Positions 1 through 8,134 of a stretch of DNA of 64,000 nucleotides are shown in pieces. A program made the position numbers and the translations under genes. The notes below the pieces were generated by a model, which searched no databases, was not told where the DNA came from, and worked only from the letters and a program-made list of their open reading frames with translations. The DNA is from Treponema putidum (GTDB lineage: Bacteria > Spirochaetota > Spirochaetia > Treponematales > Treponemataceae): positions 1,361,827 to 1,425,826 of the forward strand of contig NZ_CP009228.1 of assembly GCF_000755145.1 (NCBI RefSeq), written 5' to 3'. Positions within the stretch are counted from its first letter, which is position 1. The number at the start of each line of letters is the position of its first letter.

Positions 1-508
1 ATTTCGGATTTAATTTAATTGCAGTATTTATATCCTCAAAAGCTTTTTCATATTCATTGATTTGTTCATAAGCACGGCTTCTTGCTTCGTAATATTCATA
101 CGCTTTATCGTTTAAGCTTATCGCAGTATTTAAGTTTTCAATGGCTTTATTATAGTTACCTGTATCATTAAACAATAAACCTTTAAAATAATAGGCTTTA
201 TCTGATTGAGGACTAAGTTCGATTACCCTATCAAAATCGGCTATGGCTTTTTCGTTTTCATCTACATAATAATACATTTCTCCGCGGTTTAGATAGGCTT
301 CAATATAATCAGTATCTGCTTCAATTGCTTTTGTATAATAATATATAGCCCTTGTTCCGTCTTTTTTTTCTTTTGCAGTGTTCCCTGCAATGTTAAAATA
401 CTCGGCCTGACTGTAGTTTTGTTTTTTACTTGTATCGTTTGTTTTACAGCCGTAGAGTAAGATTAATAAAAATATGATTGCGATAAAAAATTTATTTTTA
501 GATTGCAT
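1..508 (-). CDS. TPR-repeat lipoprotein, 3' end outside the window
   Basis: The gene starts with ATG at 508 and stays open through position 1, so only its first 169 or so codons are present. The N-terminus is a lipoprotein signal peptide with a basic start, a hydrophobic core and the lipobox ending LLYGC around residue 20. After it come tetratricopeptide repeats with the YYYTKAIEAD and AYLNRGEMYYY pattern. The protein is a close paralogue of the three TPR lipoproteins that follow upstream on the same strand, and it sits 15 bases after the stop of the 524-2041 gene. It should be membrane-anchored on the periplasmic or surface side. The binding partner is unknown. Confidence 0.85.
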   Translation of the reverse strand, partial: MQSKNKFFIAIIFLLILLYGCKTNDTSKKQNYSQAEYFNIAGNTAKEKKDGTRAIYYYTKAIEADTDYIEAYLNRGEMYYYVDENEKAIADFDRVIELSPQSDKAYYFKGLLFNDTGNYNKAIENLNTAISLNDKAYEYYEARSRAYEQINEYEKAFEDINTAIKLNPK

Positions 509-523
509 TTTTAAAGTTACCTT

Positions 524-2041
524 TTATTTTTTTTCTCCCATTTTAGCTAAGGCATCGTAGGCTTTTTGTTTGTATTCGATGGCTTCTTGTTTAACTTTAT
601 CAATATTGTCCGGATCCAATTCAATAGCTCTATCAAAGTCTTCTATAGCTTTTTTATATTCTTTGAGTACCAGATAACATTGTCCTCTAATATTATAGAC
701 AACAGCATTATCGGAATTTATTTTTATACTGGCGTTGCAGTCTTCAATAGCTTCTTTATACCGGCCTTGTAATGAAAATAAGCTGGCACGAAATCGATAT
801 AACATATCTATGTATGGAGGTTCTCGTGGTATTATTTCATTGATGGCTTCAAATGCTTCATTATGTTTATTTGCATACATATAGGCTAAAATTAGTCCAT
901 AATATGCCTGCATATAGTTAGAATCTAATGAAATGGCTATTTTAGCATCTTTTATTGCGTCATCATATCGTTTTAGCTCTATGTAAAATGATCCGCGTAA
1001 ATCATATAATTTTGCAGATTTCGGATTTAATTTAATTGCGGTATTTATATCGTCAAGAGCTTTTTCATATTCATGGACTTGCTTATAAGCATTGCTTCTG
1101 ACTACGTAATAATCATCATCCGGATCCAATTTGATAGCCATATCAAAGTCTTCAATTGCTTTTTTATATTCTTTTAGAGCCAAATAAGATTCTCCTCTGA
1201 TATAGTAGACTGCGGCATTATGAGAATTTATTTTTATACTGGCGTTACAGTCTTCAATAGCTTCTTTATATTGGTTTCTCAATAAAAATATGTTTGCACG
1301 GAATCCGTATAACATATCTATGTATGGAGGCTTTAGTTTAATTGTTTCATTGATAGCTTTAAATGCTTCATTATGTTTATCTGCAAACATATAGGCTAAA
1401 ATCAATCCATGATATGCCTGCAAATAGTTAGAATCTAATGCAATGGCTGTTTTGGCATCATTTATTGCATCATCATATCGTTCTAGCTCTATGTAAAATG
1501 ATCCGCGCAAATCATATAGTTCTGCAGATTTCGGATTTAATTTAATTGCGGCATTTACATTTTCAAGAGCCTTTTCAAATTCATTAAAGTGTATATATAA
1601 CCTGCTTCTGGTTTCGTAATATTTATGGTTTTTATCATTAAGTTCTATTGATTTATTTAAATTTTCAAGAGCTTTATTCTCTTGCTTTGAGTATACAAAA
1701 AAGACGGCTTTCCAATAATAAGCTCTATCTTCTTTCGGATTAAGCTCAATTGCCTTATCAAAATCGGCTAGGGCTTTTTCGTGTTCACCCAGATAAACAT
1801 ATGCTTCTCCTCTGTTTAGATAGGCTTCGGCATAAATAGGATCTGCCTCAATAGCCTTTGTGTAATAGGTTACTGCTCTTGGTATATCTTTTTTTTCTTT
1901 TGCACTGTTTCCTGCAATGTTAAAATATTCGGCTTGGCTGTAATTTTGTTTTTTACTTGTATCGCTATTTGTTGTTTTACAGCCGTAGATTAAGATTAAT
2001 AAAAATAGGATTGTGATAAAATGCCTGTTTTTAGATTTCAT
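524..2041 (-). CDS. TPR-repeat lipoprotein with internal duplication
   Basis: This 505-residue protein has a lipoprotein signal peptide with the lipobox LILIYGC, and Cys21 as the likely lipidated residue. About a dozen TPR units follow, with the recurring pattern of A-Y-x-N/I-R-G and E-Y-x-K-A-I-E-D-F-D. The middle and C-terminal halves are near-copies of each other: the DLRGSFYIEL to DPD segment occurs twice with a period of 170 residues. That explains why it is longer than its 334- to 336-residue paralogues. TPR proteins are protein-interaction scaffolds, and no enzymatic domain is visible. It lies in a tandem minus-strand array 15 bases after the 2057-3067 gene. Confidence 0.9.
   Translation of the reverse strand: MKSKNRHFITILFLLILIYGCKTTNSDTSKKQNYSQAEYFNIAGNSAKEKKDIPRAVTYYTKAIEADPIYAEAYLNRGEAYVYLGEHEKALADFDKAIELNPKEDRAYYWKAVFFVYSKQENKALENLNKSIELNDKNHKYYETRSRLYIHFNEFEKALENVNAAIKLNPKSAELYDLRGSFYIELERYDDAINDAKTAIALDSNYLQAYHGLILAYMFADKHNEAFKAINETIKLKPPYIDMLYGFRANIFLLRNQYKEAIEDCNASIKINSHNAAVYYIRGESYLALKEYKKAIEDFDMAIKLDPDDDYYVVRSNAYKQVHEYEKALDDINTAIKLNPKSAKLYDLRGSFYIELKRYDDAIKDAKIAISLDSNYMQAYYGLILAYMYANKHNEAFEAINEIIPREPPYIDMLYRFRASLFSLQGRYKEAIEDCNASIKINSDNAVVYNIRGQCYLVLKEYKKAIEDFDRAIELDPDNIDKVKQEAIEYKQKAYDALAKMGEKK
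610..1585 (-). repeat. Tandem 510-bp duplication inside a TPR gene
   Basis: The stretches of about 610-1075 and 1120-1585 are imperfect copies displaced by exactly 510 bp. For example, the landmark CCGGATCCAATT lies at 610 and again at 1120, and the ATCCGCG landmark lies at 991 and 1501. The period is 170 codons, so the reading frame is kept. Each copy holds several TPR units. Confidence 0.85.
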
Positions 2042-2056
2042 CTTTTAACTCTCCGT

Positions 2057-3067
2057 TTATTTCTTTTCTCCCATTTCAATCAAAGCTTCATAGGCTTGCT
2101 GTTTATACTTTATGGCATCTTCTCGTATTTGGAGTGTATCTTCGATAGAGAATTTAATAGCCATATCAAATTCAGCTATTGCTTTTTTATATAATTTAAG
2201 TTCAAGATAAGTTAGTCCGCGTGCATAATATGAGAGAACGTCAGAAGGATTTAAAGTGATAGCTCTATTATAATCAGCCATAGCTTTTTCATATTCTTTA
2301 AGATTAAAAAAAATCCAACCTCTAGTTCTATATAGAATTTCATCCGGTTTAATTTTTATTACTTTATTAAGTAGACTAAAAGTTTTATCGTTATCTTCCA
2401 GAATTCCATATATAAATATTAAACCTTTATAAGACAGTACATAATTAGGATCGATTTGAATTGATTTCTCATATTCTTTTATAGCCTCAGTATATTTATT
2501 AATATTGCAATATAATAATCCTTTTTGCATATATAAACTTGCACTATTGGAATTTAATTTAATTGCAGCGTTTATATTATCAAGAGCTTTATCATATATT
2601 TTAAGATATCCATAAATTTTACTTCTGGTTTCGTAATATTCATAATCTTTATCGTTTAAGCTTATCGCAGTATTTAAGTTTTCAATAGCATTATTATAGT
2701 TACCGTCATCATTAAGCAATAGGCCTTTAAAATAATAAGCTTTATCTTCTTTCGGATTAAGCTCAATTACCTTATCAAAATCGGCTAGAGCTTTTTCGTG
2801 TTCATTTACGTAATAATACATTTCTCCTCGGTTTAGATAGGCTTCAATATAATCAGGATTTGCTTCAATTGCTTTTGTATAATAGTATATAGCTCTTGTT
2901 CCATCTTTTTTTTCTTTTGCAGTGTTCCCTGACATGTTAAAATACTCGGCTTGACTATAGTTTTGATTTTTACTTGTATCGGTTGTATTGTTATCTGTTG
3001 TTTTACAGCCGTAGATTAAGATTAATAAAAATATGATTGTAATAAAAAGTCTATTTTTAGATTGCAT
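2057..3067 (-). CDS. TPR-repeat lipoprotein
   Basis: This is a 336-residue paralogue of the neighbouring TPR lipoproteins. The start is placed at ATG 3067 (MQSKNRLF), because AAGGAG lies six bases upstream and a lipoprotein signal peptide with LILIYGC follows directly. A longer in-frame extension to 3112 would bury the signal peptide and is rejected. The mature part is tandem TPR units with no other domain. It lies 14 bases beyond the stop of the barrel-like fragment at 3082, so it may be co-transcribed from the LysM gene promoter. Confidence 0.88.
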   Translation of the reverse strand: MQSKNRLFITIIFLLILIYGCKTTDNNTTDTSKNQNYSQAEYFNMSGNTAKEKKDGTRAIYYYTKAIEANPDYIEAYLNRGEMYYYVNEHEKALADFDKVIELNPKEDKAYYFKGLLLNDDGNYNNAIENLNTAISLNDKDYEYYETRSKIYGYLKIYDKALDNINAAIKLNSNSASLYMQKGLLYCNINKYTEAIKEYEKSIQIDPNYVLSYKGLIFIYGILEDNDKTFSLLNKVIKIKPDEILYRTRGWIFFNLKEYEKAMADYNRAITLNPSDVLSYYARGLTYLELKLYKKAIAEFDMAIKFSIEDTLQIREDAIKYKQQAYEALIEMGEKK

Positions 3068-3081
3068 TTGCGGCTCCTTGA

Positions 3082-3684
3082 CTAATATTCCATTCTTACA
3101 CCTATACTGCATTTCAGACTTGACAAAGGATTGTTGTCTTTTTCTGTCCAGCTTGGAAAGCCGTTTATTTTAGTCGAATATACATTCAAAGCAGCTTCGG
3201 CTCTACCTTCTATATAAATATTGCCTGCTCCGATATTGGATTTAACAGGTGTTTTTATGTCTATTCCAATTCGAGGTTGTAAATAATACAAAGTTCCACC
3301 GTCTTTTGCTGTATTTATTCCAGGGGATAAACCGAATGACAAATTTGTATTTTCATCTAAGGGCTTGATAATTTTACCTTTTGTATCTACCAGATAATCA
3401 ACCATATTCCTCATTTTTTCATTGCCTAGATATAAAGCTCCCCCCATGATACCTGCCCATGTCAGTATAGGAAGTATTTCATGGTGCTTAGTTACAGAAT
3501 CGGTTATAAAATTGGATGTAGATACCAGATCTATGTCTTTTAAAATATTGTCATTGTAGTCATAGTCATTATTCTTTTTCTTATATGTTTGTTTTTCAAT
3601 ATCTTGCTTTATTAGCTGGAAAAATTTAGATTGATTATTAAATTTTTCTGAAGTATCTATGGTTTTATCATTATCTATTTTTTT
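3082..3684 (-). CDS. C-terminal surface/barrel-like part of a frameshifted LysM gene
   Basis: The segment 3684 to 3082 is open in the -1 frame relative to the LysM gene and has no good start of its own; the first ATG, at 3447, is internal. Reading from the A7 run it encodes about 200 residues: a Lys/Asn-rich linker, then a Gly-rich beta-strand pattern (YYLQPRIGIDI, GNIYIEGRAEAALNVYS) ending SIGVRMEY. A final aromatic residue is common at the C-terminus of outer-membrane barrels. I read it as the C-terminal half of the LysM protein, joined by ribosomal frameshifting, transcriptional slippage, or a missing A in the sequence. The function is unknown. Confidence 0.6.
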   Translation of the reverse strand, partial: KKIDNDKTIDTSEKFNNQSKFFQLIKQDIEKQTYKKKNNDYDYNDNILKDIDLVSTSNFITDSVTKHHEILPILTWAGIMGGALYLGNEKMRNMVDYLVDTKGKIIKPLDENTNLSFGLSPGINTAKDGGTLYYLQPRIGIDIKTPVKSNIGAGNIYIEGRAEAALNVYSTKINGFPSWTEKDNNPLSSLKCSIGVRMEY

Positions 3685-4289
3685 AATTTATTATCTTGTT
3701 TAAAAAAGTCTTTTTTTGTTTTAATATCTGCGATAGAAATCCCAAATGCCAGATTTTGTTTGTTTGAGTTTTTCTCGTCTGATGAATGTTGCCCATTTCC
3801 GGTTACTTGCCCTTCTTTAGCAGCTGATGTTTCCTGAGCCGCAGATGTTTCCTGTTTATTTGGAGTATTCTCCGTCATATCCGGTTCGGTATCTCCTCTT
3901 TCCGAATAATCGGGCTCATCCCAGTATTCTTCGTTTGAAGTTCTCGAAGAAGAATCCGTTTTAGGCCGTGACGGTTCACTTGGAGTAGAGGAAGACGAAG
4001 ATACGCTGCTTTCTTTATCACCAAAGACTATTTTTTGCCCCGGCCGTATTAAGTCAGGGTTTTCTATACCGCTGTTTTTTGCAATTTCTTTAATTTTTTC
4101 GGATAGTTCCTTAGTGCTTGCATCAGGATAGTGTTCTCTTGCTATCTTACTTAAAGTGTCTCCTTGTTTTACCGTATAATCTCCTTCATTCTCATCTTTA
4201 GATGTCTGTTTACCGCCGTGTATCATATACAGCTCTTCAATGGTTAATATTCTGATTTTTGATTTTTTTATGTTTGAATTTTCTTTCAT
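3675..4289 (-). CDS. LysM protein with double-glycine-type leader
   Basis: This 204-residue product starts at ATG 4289, seven bases after a strong AAGGAGG site. Residues 1-26 have no ordinary signal peptide but end LTIEELYMIHGG. This matches the double-glycine leaders cleaved by C39-peptidase ABC exporters, with Leu-12, Glu-8, Leu-7, Ile-4 and GG. A LysM domain follows at about residues 37-90 (YTVKQGDTLSKIA, then NPDLIRPGQKIVF), which usually binds peptidoglycan or related glycans. After it comes a Ser/Pro/Glu-rich linker. The frame stops at TAG 3675-3677 directly after a slippery A AAA AAA. The continuation at 3684-3082 would add about 200 residues. Confidence 0.8.
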   Translation of the reverse strand: MKENSNIKKSKIRILTIEELYMIHGGKQTSKDENEGDYTVKQGDTLSKIAREHYPDASTKELSEKIKEIAKNSGIENPDLIRPGQKIVFGDKESSVSSSSSTPSEPSRPKTDSSSRTSNEEYWDEPDYSERGDTEPDMTENTPNKQETSAAQETSAAKEGQVTGNGQHSSDEKNSNKQNLAFGISIADIKTKKDFFKQDNKLKK

Positions 4290-4308
4290 GCTAAATCCTC
4301 CTTAATGT

Positions 4309-4337
4309 ATGATAAAATATGAATATTTTTTTGTCAA
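4309..4337 (-). promoter_or_regulatory. Sigma70-type promoter of the LysM gene
   Basis: On the minus strand TTGACA (4337-4332) is followed by a 17-base spacer and TATCAT (4314-4309), about 20 bases upstream of the LysM gene start. The spacing is ideal, so the LysM gene probably has its own transcript despite lying inside the TPR array. Confidence 0.7.
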
Positions 4338-4351
4338 TATAATAAAATTTT

Positions 4352-5356
4352 TTACTTTTCTCCCATTTCAGCCAAGGCTTCGTATGCTTGTTTTTTGTAT
4401 TCGATGGCTTCTTGTTTAACTTTATCAATATTGTCCGGATCCAATTCAATAGCCCTATTAAAGTCTTCTATAGCTTTTTTGTATTCTTTTAGGGCAAAGT
4501 AAATTGTCCCGCGTGTATGATAAGAAATTGCACTGGAATGATTTAATTTTATTGAATTATTACAATCTTCAATGGCTTTTTCATATTCATTAAGTTTTAA
4601 AAAAAATTCTGCACGTACATTGTATGTCGTCCACTCCGGTTTTAGTTCTAATGCCTTAGTTGCAGCATCAATGGCTTTATAATTTTTATCCGTTATCCCA
4701 TATATATATAATAATCCTTTATAGGATGTTAGATTGTTTGGATCAATATTAATAGCTTCATTATAATTTTCTATAGCACTATCATATTTTTCTAAAATTT
4801 GATATACAATGCCTCTTGTTTCATATAAACTGGGTATATTGGGATTTAACTCAATTGCAATATTTATATCATTAAGAGTATGTATATATTGTTCCATTCT
4901 ATAGTATACTTTAGCACGTATATAGTAATAATAGTAATTTTTATTGTTTAATTTTATTGCAGTATTTAAATTATTAATAGCAATATTATGATTGCTAAGT
5001 TTAGTAAAAACTAATCCTTTCCAATAATAAGCTCTATCTTCTTTCGGATTAAGCTCAATTACCTTATCAAAGTCAGCTAGAGCTTTTTCGTGTTCATTTA
5101 CGTAATAATACATCTTTCCGCGGTTTAGATAGGCTTCAATATAAGTAGAATCCGCTTCAATTGCTTTTGTATAATAATATATAGCCCTTGTTCCGTCTTT
5201 TTTCTCTTTTGCAGTGTTCCCTGCAATGTGAAAATATTCTGCCTGACTGTAGTTTTGTTTTTTTTCTGTATCGCTATTTGTTGTTTTACAGCCATATAGT
5301 AAGATTAGGATAAATAAAAATAGAATTGTGATAAAAAGGTGATTTTTAGATTTCAT
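4352..5356 (-). CDS. TPR-repeat lipoprotein
   Basis: The 334-residue protein starts at ATG 5356 after AAGGAGG, and has a lipoprotein signal peptide ending LILLYGC (Cys about residue 23). It continues with tandem TPR units closely matching the three paralogues downstream. The last units (EYKKAIEDFNRAIELDPDN) are nearly identical to the end of the 524-2041 protein, which suggests recent duplication or gene conversion. It is first in the minus-strand array and has a near-consensus promoter. No partner can be named from sequence. Confidence 0.9.
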   Translation of the reverse strand: MKSKNHLFITILFLFILILLYGCKTTNSDTEKKQNYSQAEYFHIAGNTAKEKKDGTRAIYYYTKAIEADSTYIEAYLNRGKMYYYVNEHEKALADFDKVIELNPKEDRAYYWKGLVFTKLSNHNIAINNLNTAIKLNNKNYYYYYIRAKVYYRMEQYIHTLNDINIAIELNPNIPSLYETRGIVYQILEKYDSAIENYNEAINIDPNNLTSYKGLLYIYGITDKNYKAIDAATKALELKPEWTTYNVRAEFFLKLNEYEKAIEDCNNSIKLNHSSAISYHTRGTIYFALKEYKKAIEDFNRAIELDPDNIDKVKQEAIEYKKQAYEALAEMGEK

Positions 5357-5379
5357 CTTTTAAGCCTCCTTTTAAGAAT

Positions 5380-5408
5380 ATTATAATAGACAAAGTTTGT
5401 GTTGTCAA
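5380..5408 (-). promoter_or_regulatory. Consensus promoter of the TPR lipoprotein gene
   Basis: On the minus strand TTGACA (5408-5403), a 17-base spacer and TATAAT (5385-5380) form a perfect sigma70-type promoter 24 bases upstream of the start codon at 5356. Confidence 0.8.
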
Positions 5409-5545
5409 TTATTTTTCTTGCCCTCTTTTACTCTTTTAAAAATAGAGTTATACTAAAATATAGGCTTTTGTTTTTAAAGAATGAGTTTTTACTCTGTGCC
5501 CCTTTTTAAGAACATTAGTCAATTTTATACTAATAGGAGAAGAGT

Positions 5546-6121
5546 ATGCAATCATTAAAAGGAACAAAGACCGAACAGAATATTCTTTCGGCTTTTATCG
5601 GTGAGTCTCAGGCTCGTAATAAGTACACATTTTGGGCAAGCACAGCCGAAAAAGAAGGCTTTGTGCAAATCGCAAGAATTTTTATTGAAACGGCAGAGCA
5701 GGAAAGAGAACATGCAAAACGCCTCTTTAATTTTTTAGAAGGCGGAGAAGTTACCGTTTCGGCTACGGCGCCTGCAGGCGTGGTAGGCACAACTTTGGAA
5801 AATCTAAGGCAAGCGGCCGCCGGTGAAAATCATGAATGGCAGCACATGTATCCGGAGTTTGCTAAAACTGCAAGGGAAGAAGGCTTTCCTTTAATCGCTG
5901 CCGTTATGGAGAGCATAGCTGTTGCCGAAAAATACCATGCAGAAAGGTATGAGGCCTTTATCAAAAGGCTCGAAGAGAATTCTATGTGGGTACAAGAAAG
6001 TCCGACAACATGGAAGTGCTTAAACTGCGGCTTTATCGTGGTCAGCAAAAACGCTCCCGAAAAATGTCCTGCCTGTGCTCATCCTAAAGCTTACTTTGCC
6101 CGTTTAGAAGAAAGTTTTTAA
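5546..6121 (+). CDS. rbr: Rubrerythrin
   Basis: This 191-residue protein has the classical rubrerythrin order. A ferritin-like four-helix diiron domain (about 1-145) carries the Glu and ExxH ligands in GESQARNKY, ETAEQEREHAKRL and ESIAVAEKYHAERY. A C-terminal rubredoxin-like domain (about 150-191) has Fe(Cys)4 pairs CLNC and CPAC. Rubrerythrin reduces hydrogen peroxide with electrons from rubredoxin or NADH oxidoreductases and protects anaerobes against oxygen. The start at ATG 5546 follows GGAGAAGAG. It is transcribed away from the TPR array. An imperfect palindrome at 5430-5448 in the upstream region could be a regulatory site, but this is weak. Confidence 0.96.
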   Translation: MQSLKGTKTEQNILSAFIGESQARNKYTFWASTAEKEGFVQIARIFIETAEQEREHAKRLFNFLEGGEVTVSATAPAGVVGTTLENLRQAAAGENHEWQHMYPEFAKTAREEGFPLIAAVMESIAVAEKYHAERYEAFIKRLEENSMWVQESPTTWKCLNCGFIVVSKNAPEKCPACAHPKAYFARLEESF

Positions 6122-6144
6122 ACTTATCAAATTTTAAACTTAAT

Positions 6145-7848
6145 CTAAATACTAAGCTTATCCTTCCAAAGAGGGGTTTTCAATTTTTTGATAAGCCCCT
6201 CTTCGAGAAGCTCAGCACTTAAACGCTTTACGTCCCCTGCTTCCCAAAATGTTTTCTTTGAAGAAAAAAAATCGATTGCTTCATTTTGAGTAAAAATTCT
6301 TTTATTTGCTTTTATAAATTTTATAAAAAGCTTTTCGTCCTCGGGATATTGAACCGCCGTTTTATTACAAATATCGCAGCCCGAACAGGCTATTACTTCT
6401 TCGTCGGGGTTGGAAGCTTCTGCTCTTGTTTCACCGAGGGCCTTTAATAGAACCGCCCTGCGGCACTTTCCGCTTTCGGCAAAGTCTTTAAGAACACCTG
6501 CCCTAAGACGCTGTTTTTCCGGCAAAAGCTCTATCCTTTTTTTGTCGGCAGGAGACCATAGCAGAACTGCCTCGGCAATGCTCCCGTCCCGCCCGCCCCT
6601 TCCTGCTTCTTGAATATAGGCTTCGGCAGTAGGAGAAGGATCCATGTGAATTACAGTTTTAACATCCTTCTTATCGACACCCATTCCCCAAGCACATGTA
6701 CATATCAGTATACCGCTTTTATGTTCATGGAACCATTTTTCGGTTTCGGCCTTTTCTTCTCTTTCGAGGCCTGCATGATAAAATCTTATATTCTCGTCAT
6801 TTAAGCGAAGGCGCAAAAATGAAGCTGTCTGTTCCGTTCCCTTTCGGCTGGAGCAAAAGATGACCATAGGTCTTTTTCTTTTTTGCACCTCTTCCAGAAG
6901 GGCAGGATTTTTTACCCTGCAATGCTTTACAAAATAAATTATATTTGTTCTGTCCGATTCGCCTCGAACCAAATGAGCCCTGCCCTCAAAAAGAATTTCG
7001 GCTATACGCTGTAAAACCGGAGGACTCGCCGTTGCCGTAAAAGCTGAAACGGCGAATGGATGAAGCTTTTTGATTATGTTTGTAAGCTCAAGATAGGCCG
7101 GCCTAAAACTGTCTCCCCATTCGGTAACACAGTGTGCTTCGTCTATCGCCAAGTGAACCACATTGCAGGCAGCAATCCTATCTATAAGAGTTCCGCCTGA
7201 AAGAACTTCGGGGTTTGCAATTATGAGCTTTGCAGGAGGCTTGCCGTCGCTCCCTTCCATGCGTGCAAGCTGGGCTTCTCTTTCTTCTTTAGTTTGCCCT
7301 CCCTTAAAGATGACAGGCTCAAGCCCTCCCTCCGCCATTCGCCTAAACTGATCGCTCATAAGGGCTAGAAGTGGATAGATGATTACTGTAGGCCCGTCCA
7401 GCAGAAGGGCAGGAACCTGAAAGCACAAAGACTTTCCCGCTCCTGTAGGAAGGAGAATAATTTGCCTTCCCCTCATAGTTCCATCCTCATCATAAAGCGA
7501 AGTTATTTTTTCTTCTTCGGTATTGGCGGTAATTTTTTGCAGCAATTTTGTTTTTTCATCTTTGCCGGAATCTTCACCGTTTTTCTTTTTGGTTTCAGTT
7601 TGTTCGGCTTCAATACGGGCTTCCACTGCATGAACCGCATCTAAGATATTGGCTATTGCAAGCCTCTGCCAAGGATAGAGCGACGGAATACCGAAAACAT
7701 TTTTTGCACAGACGGCAACGGCATCTTCGGTTTTTTCTAAGCTGTATTCTGGATTATCGGTTTCGCAAACAAAGGGGCAGCAAAGGTCGTCCGGCGTATC
7801 ATCCCATATGTACGGCTCATCGGCTTCTTGTAAATTTTGATTTTTCAT
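6145..7848 (-). CDS. RecQ-family ATP-dependent DNA helicase
   Basis: The product has about 567 residues. The start is ATG 7848, six bases after GAGAGG; the GTG at 7854 overlaps that ribosome site and is rejected. Helicase motifs are clear: Q-like and motif I (ILLPTGAGKSLCF, about residue 135), the motif II box DEAH, SAFTATASP (III), and the C-terminal RecA lobe with YIQEAGRGGRDG (VI). A Cys cluster (CRRAVLL, then CSGCDIC) matches the RecQ zinc-binding region. No HRDC domain is present, so it is a short RecQ-like enzyme that unwinds 3'-tailed or forked DNA. An insertion rich in Lys/Glu precedes motif I. It converges with rubrerythrin. Confidence 0.92.
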   Translation of the reverse strand: MKNQNLQEADEPYIWDDTPDDLCCPFVCETDNPEYSLEKTEDAVAVCAKNVFGIPSLYPWQRLAIANILDAVHAVEARIEAEQTETKKKNGEDSGKDEKTKLLQKITANTEEEKITSLYDEDGTMRGRQIILLPTGAGKSLCFQVPALLLDGPTVIIYPLLALMSDQFRRMAEGGLEPVIFKGGQTKEEREAQLARMEGSDGKPPAKLIIANPEVLSGGTLIDRIAACNVVHLAIDEAHCVTEWGDSFRPAYLELTNIIKKLHPFAVSAFTATASPPVLQRIAEILFEGRAHLVRGESDRTNIIYFVKHCRVKNPALLEEVQKRKRPMVIFCSSRKGTEQTASFLRLRLNDENIRFYHAGLEREEKAETEKWFHEHKSGILICTCAWGMGVDKKDVKTVIHMDPSPTAEAYIQEAGRGGRDGSIAEAVLLWSPADKKRIELLPEKQRLRAGVLKDFAESGKCRRAVLLKALGETRAEASNPDEEVIACSGCDICNKTAVQYPEDEKLFIKFIKANKRIFTQNEAIDFFSSKKTFWEAGDVKRLSAELLEEGLIKKLKTPLWKDKLSI

Positions 7849-7941
7849 TTTCACCTCTCAATATTATTGTACGAGATAGATGAAAAAAATCGTAATTTTT
7901 TAAAAAGAAATTATAACAAACACAAATGCAACGTATTTTTT

Positions 7942-7967
7942 TACGTTTCATTTACGTTTGAAACGTA
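7942..7967. repeat. Short inverted repeat
   Basis: TACGTTTCA (7942-7950) and its exact reverse complement TGAAACGTA (7959-7967) flank an 8-base loop that itself contains ACGTT. It lies upstream of the RecQ-family gene and could be an operator or a small hairpin. No partner is evident. Confidence 0.5.
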
Positions 7968-7996
7968 TTTTTCTTTCGTTTTATTCGTGCGGAGGG

Positions 7997-8038
7997 TTTA
8001 ATACCCCGACGCTCTGCGTCGTAACAAAGGGTATTAAA
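7997..8038. repeat. Palindromic repeat with CGACGC-TCT-GCGTCG core
   Basis: An outer stem TTTAATACCC / GGGTATTAAA encloses an inner stem CGACGC / GCGTCG with TCT loop, and a 7-base bulge (8022-8028) on one side. The core recurs at 8064-8098, so this is a repeat family of the REP or transcript-end type rather than a coding region. Confidence 0.75.
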
Positions 8039-8063
8039 GCCGACTGCAACCACCTTATGAGAA

Positions 8064-8098
8064 CAACATACCCCGATGCTCTGCGTCGGGGTATGTTG
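8064..8098. repeat. Palindromic repeat, 16-bp stem with TCT loop
   Basis: The arms 8064-8079 and 8083-8098 pair over 16 bp with one G-T wobble around a TCT loop. This is a second copy of the CCCCGAYGC-TCT-GCGTCGGGG element found 60 bases upstream. It lies near the end of recO, between two minus-strand genes. There is no long T-run, so a classical terminator is not certain. Confidence 0.8.
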
Positions 8099-8134
8099 AT
8101 TTGCGTTTGCAAAATGAGTTTAAAATTTACTGAA

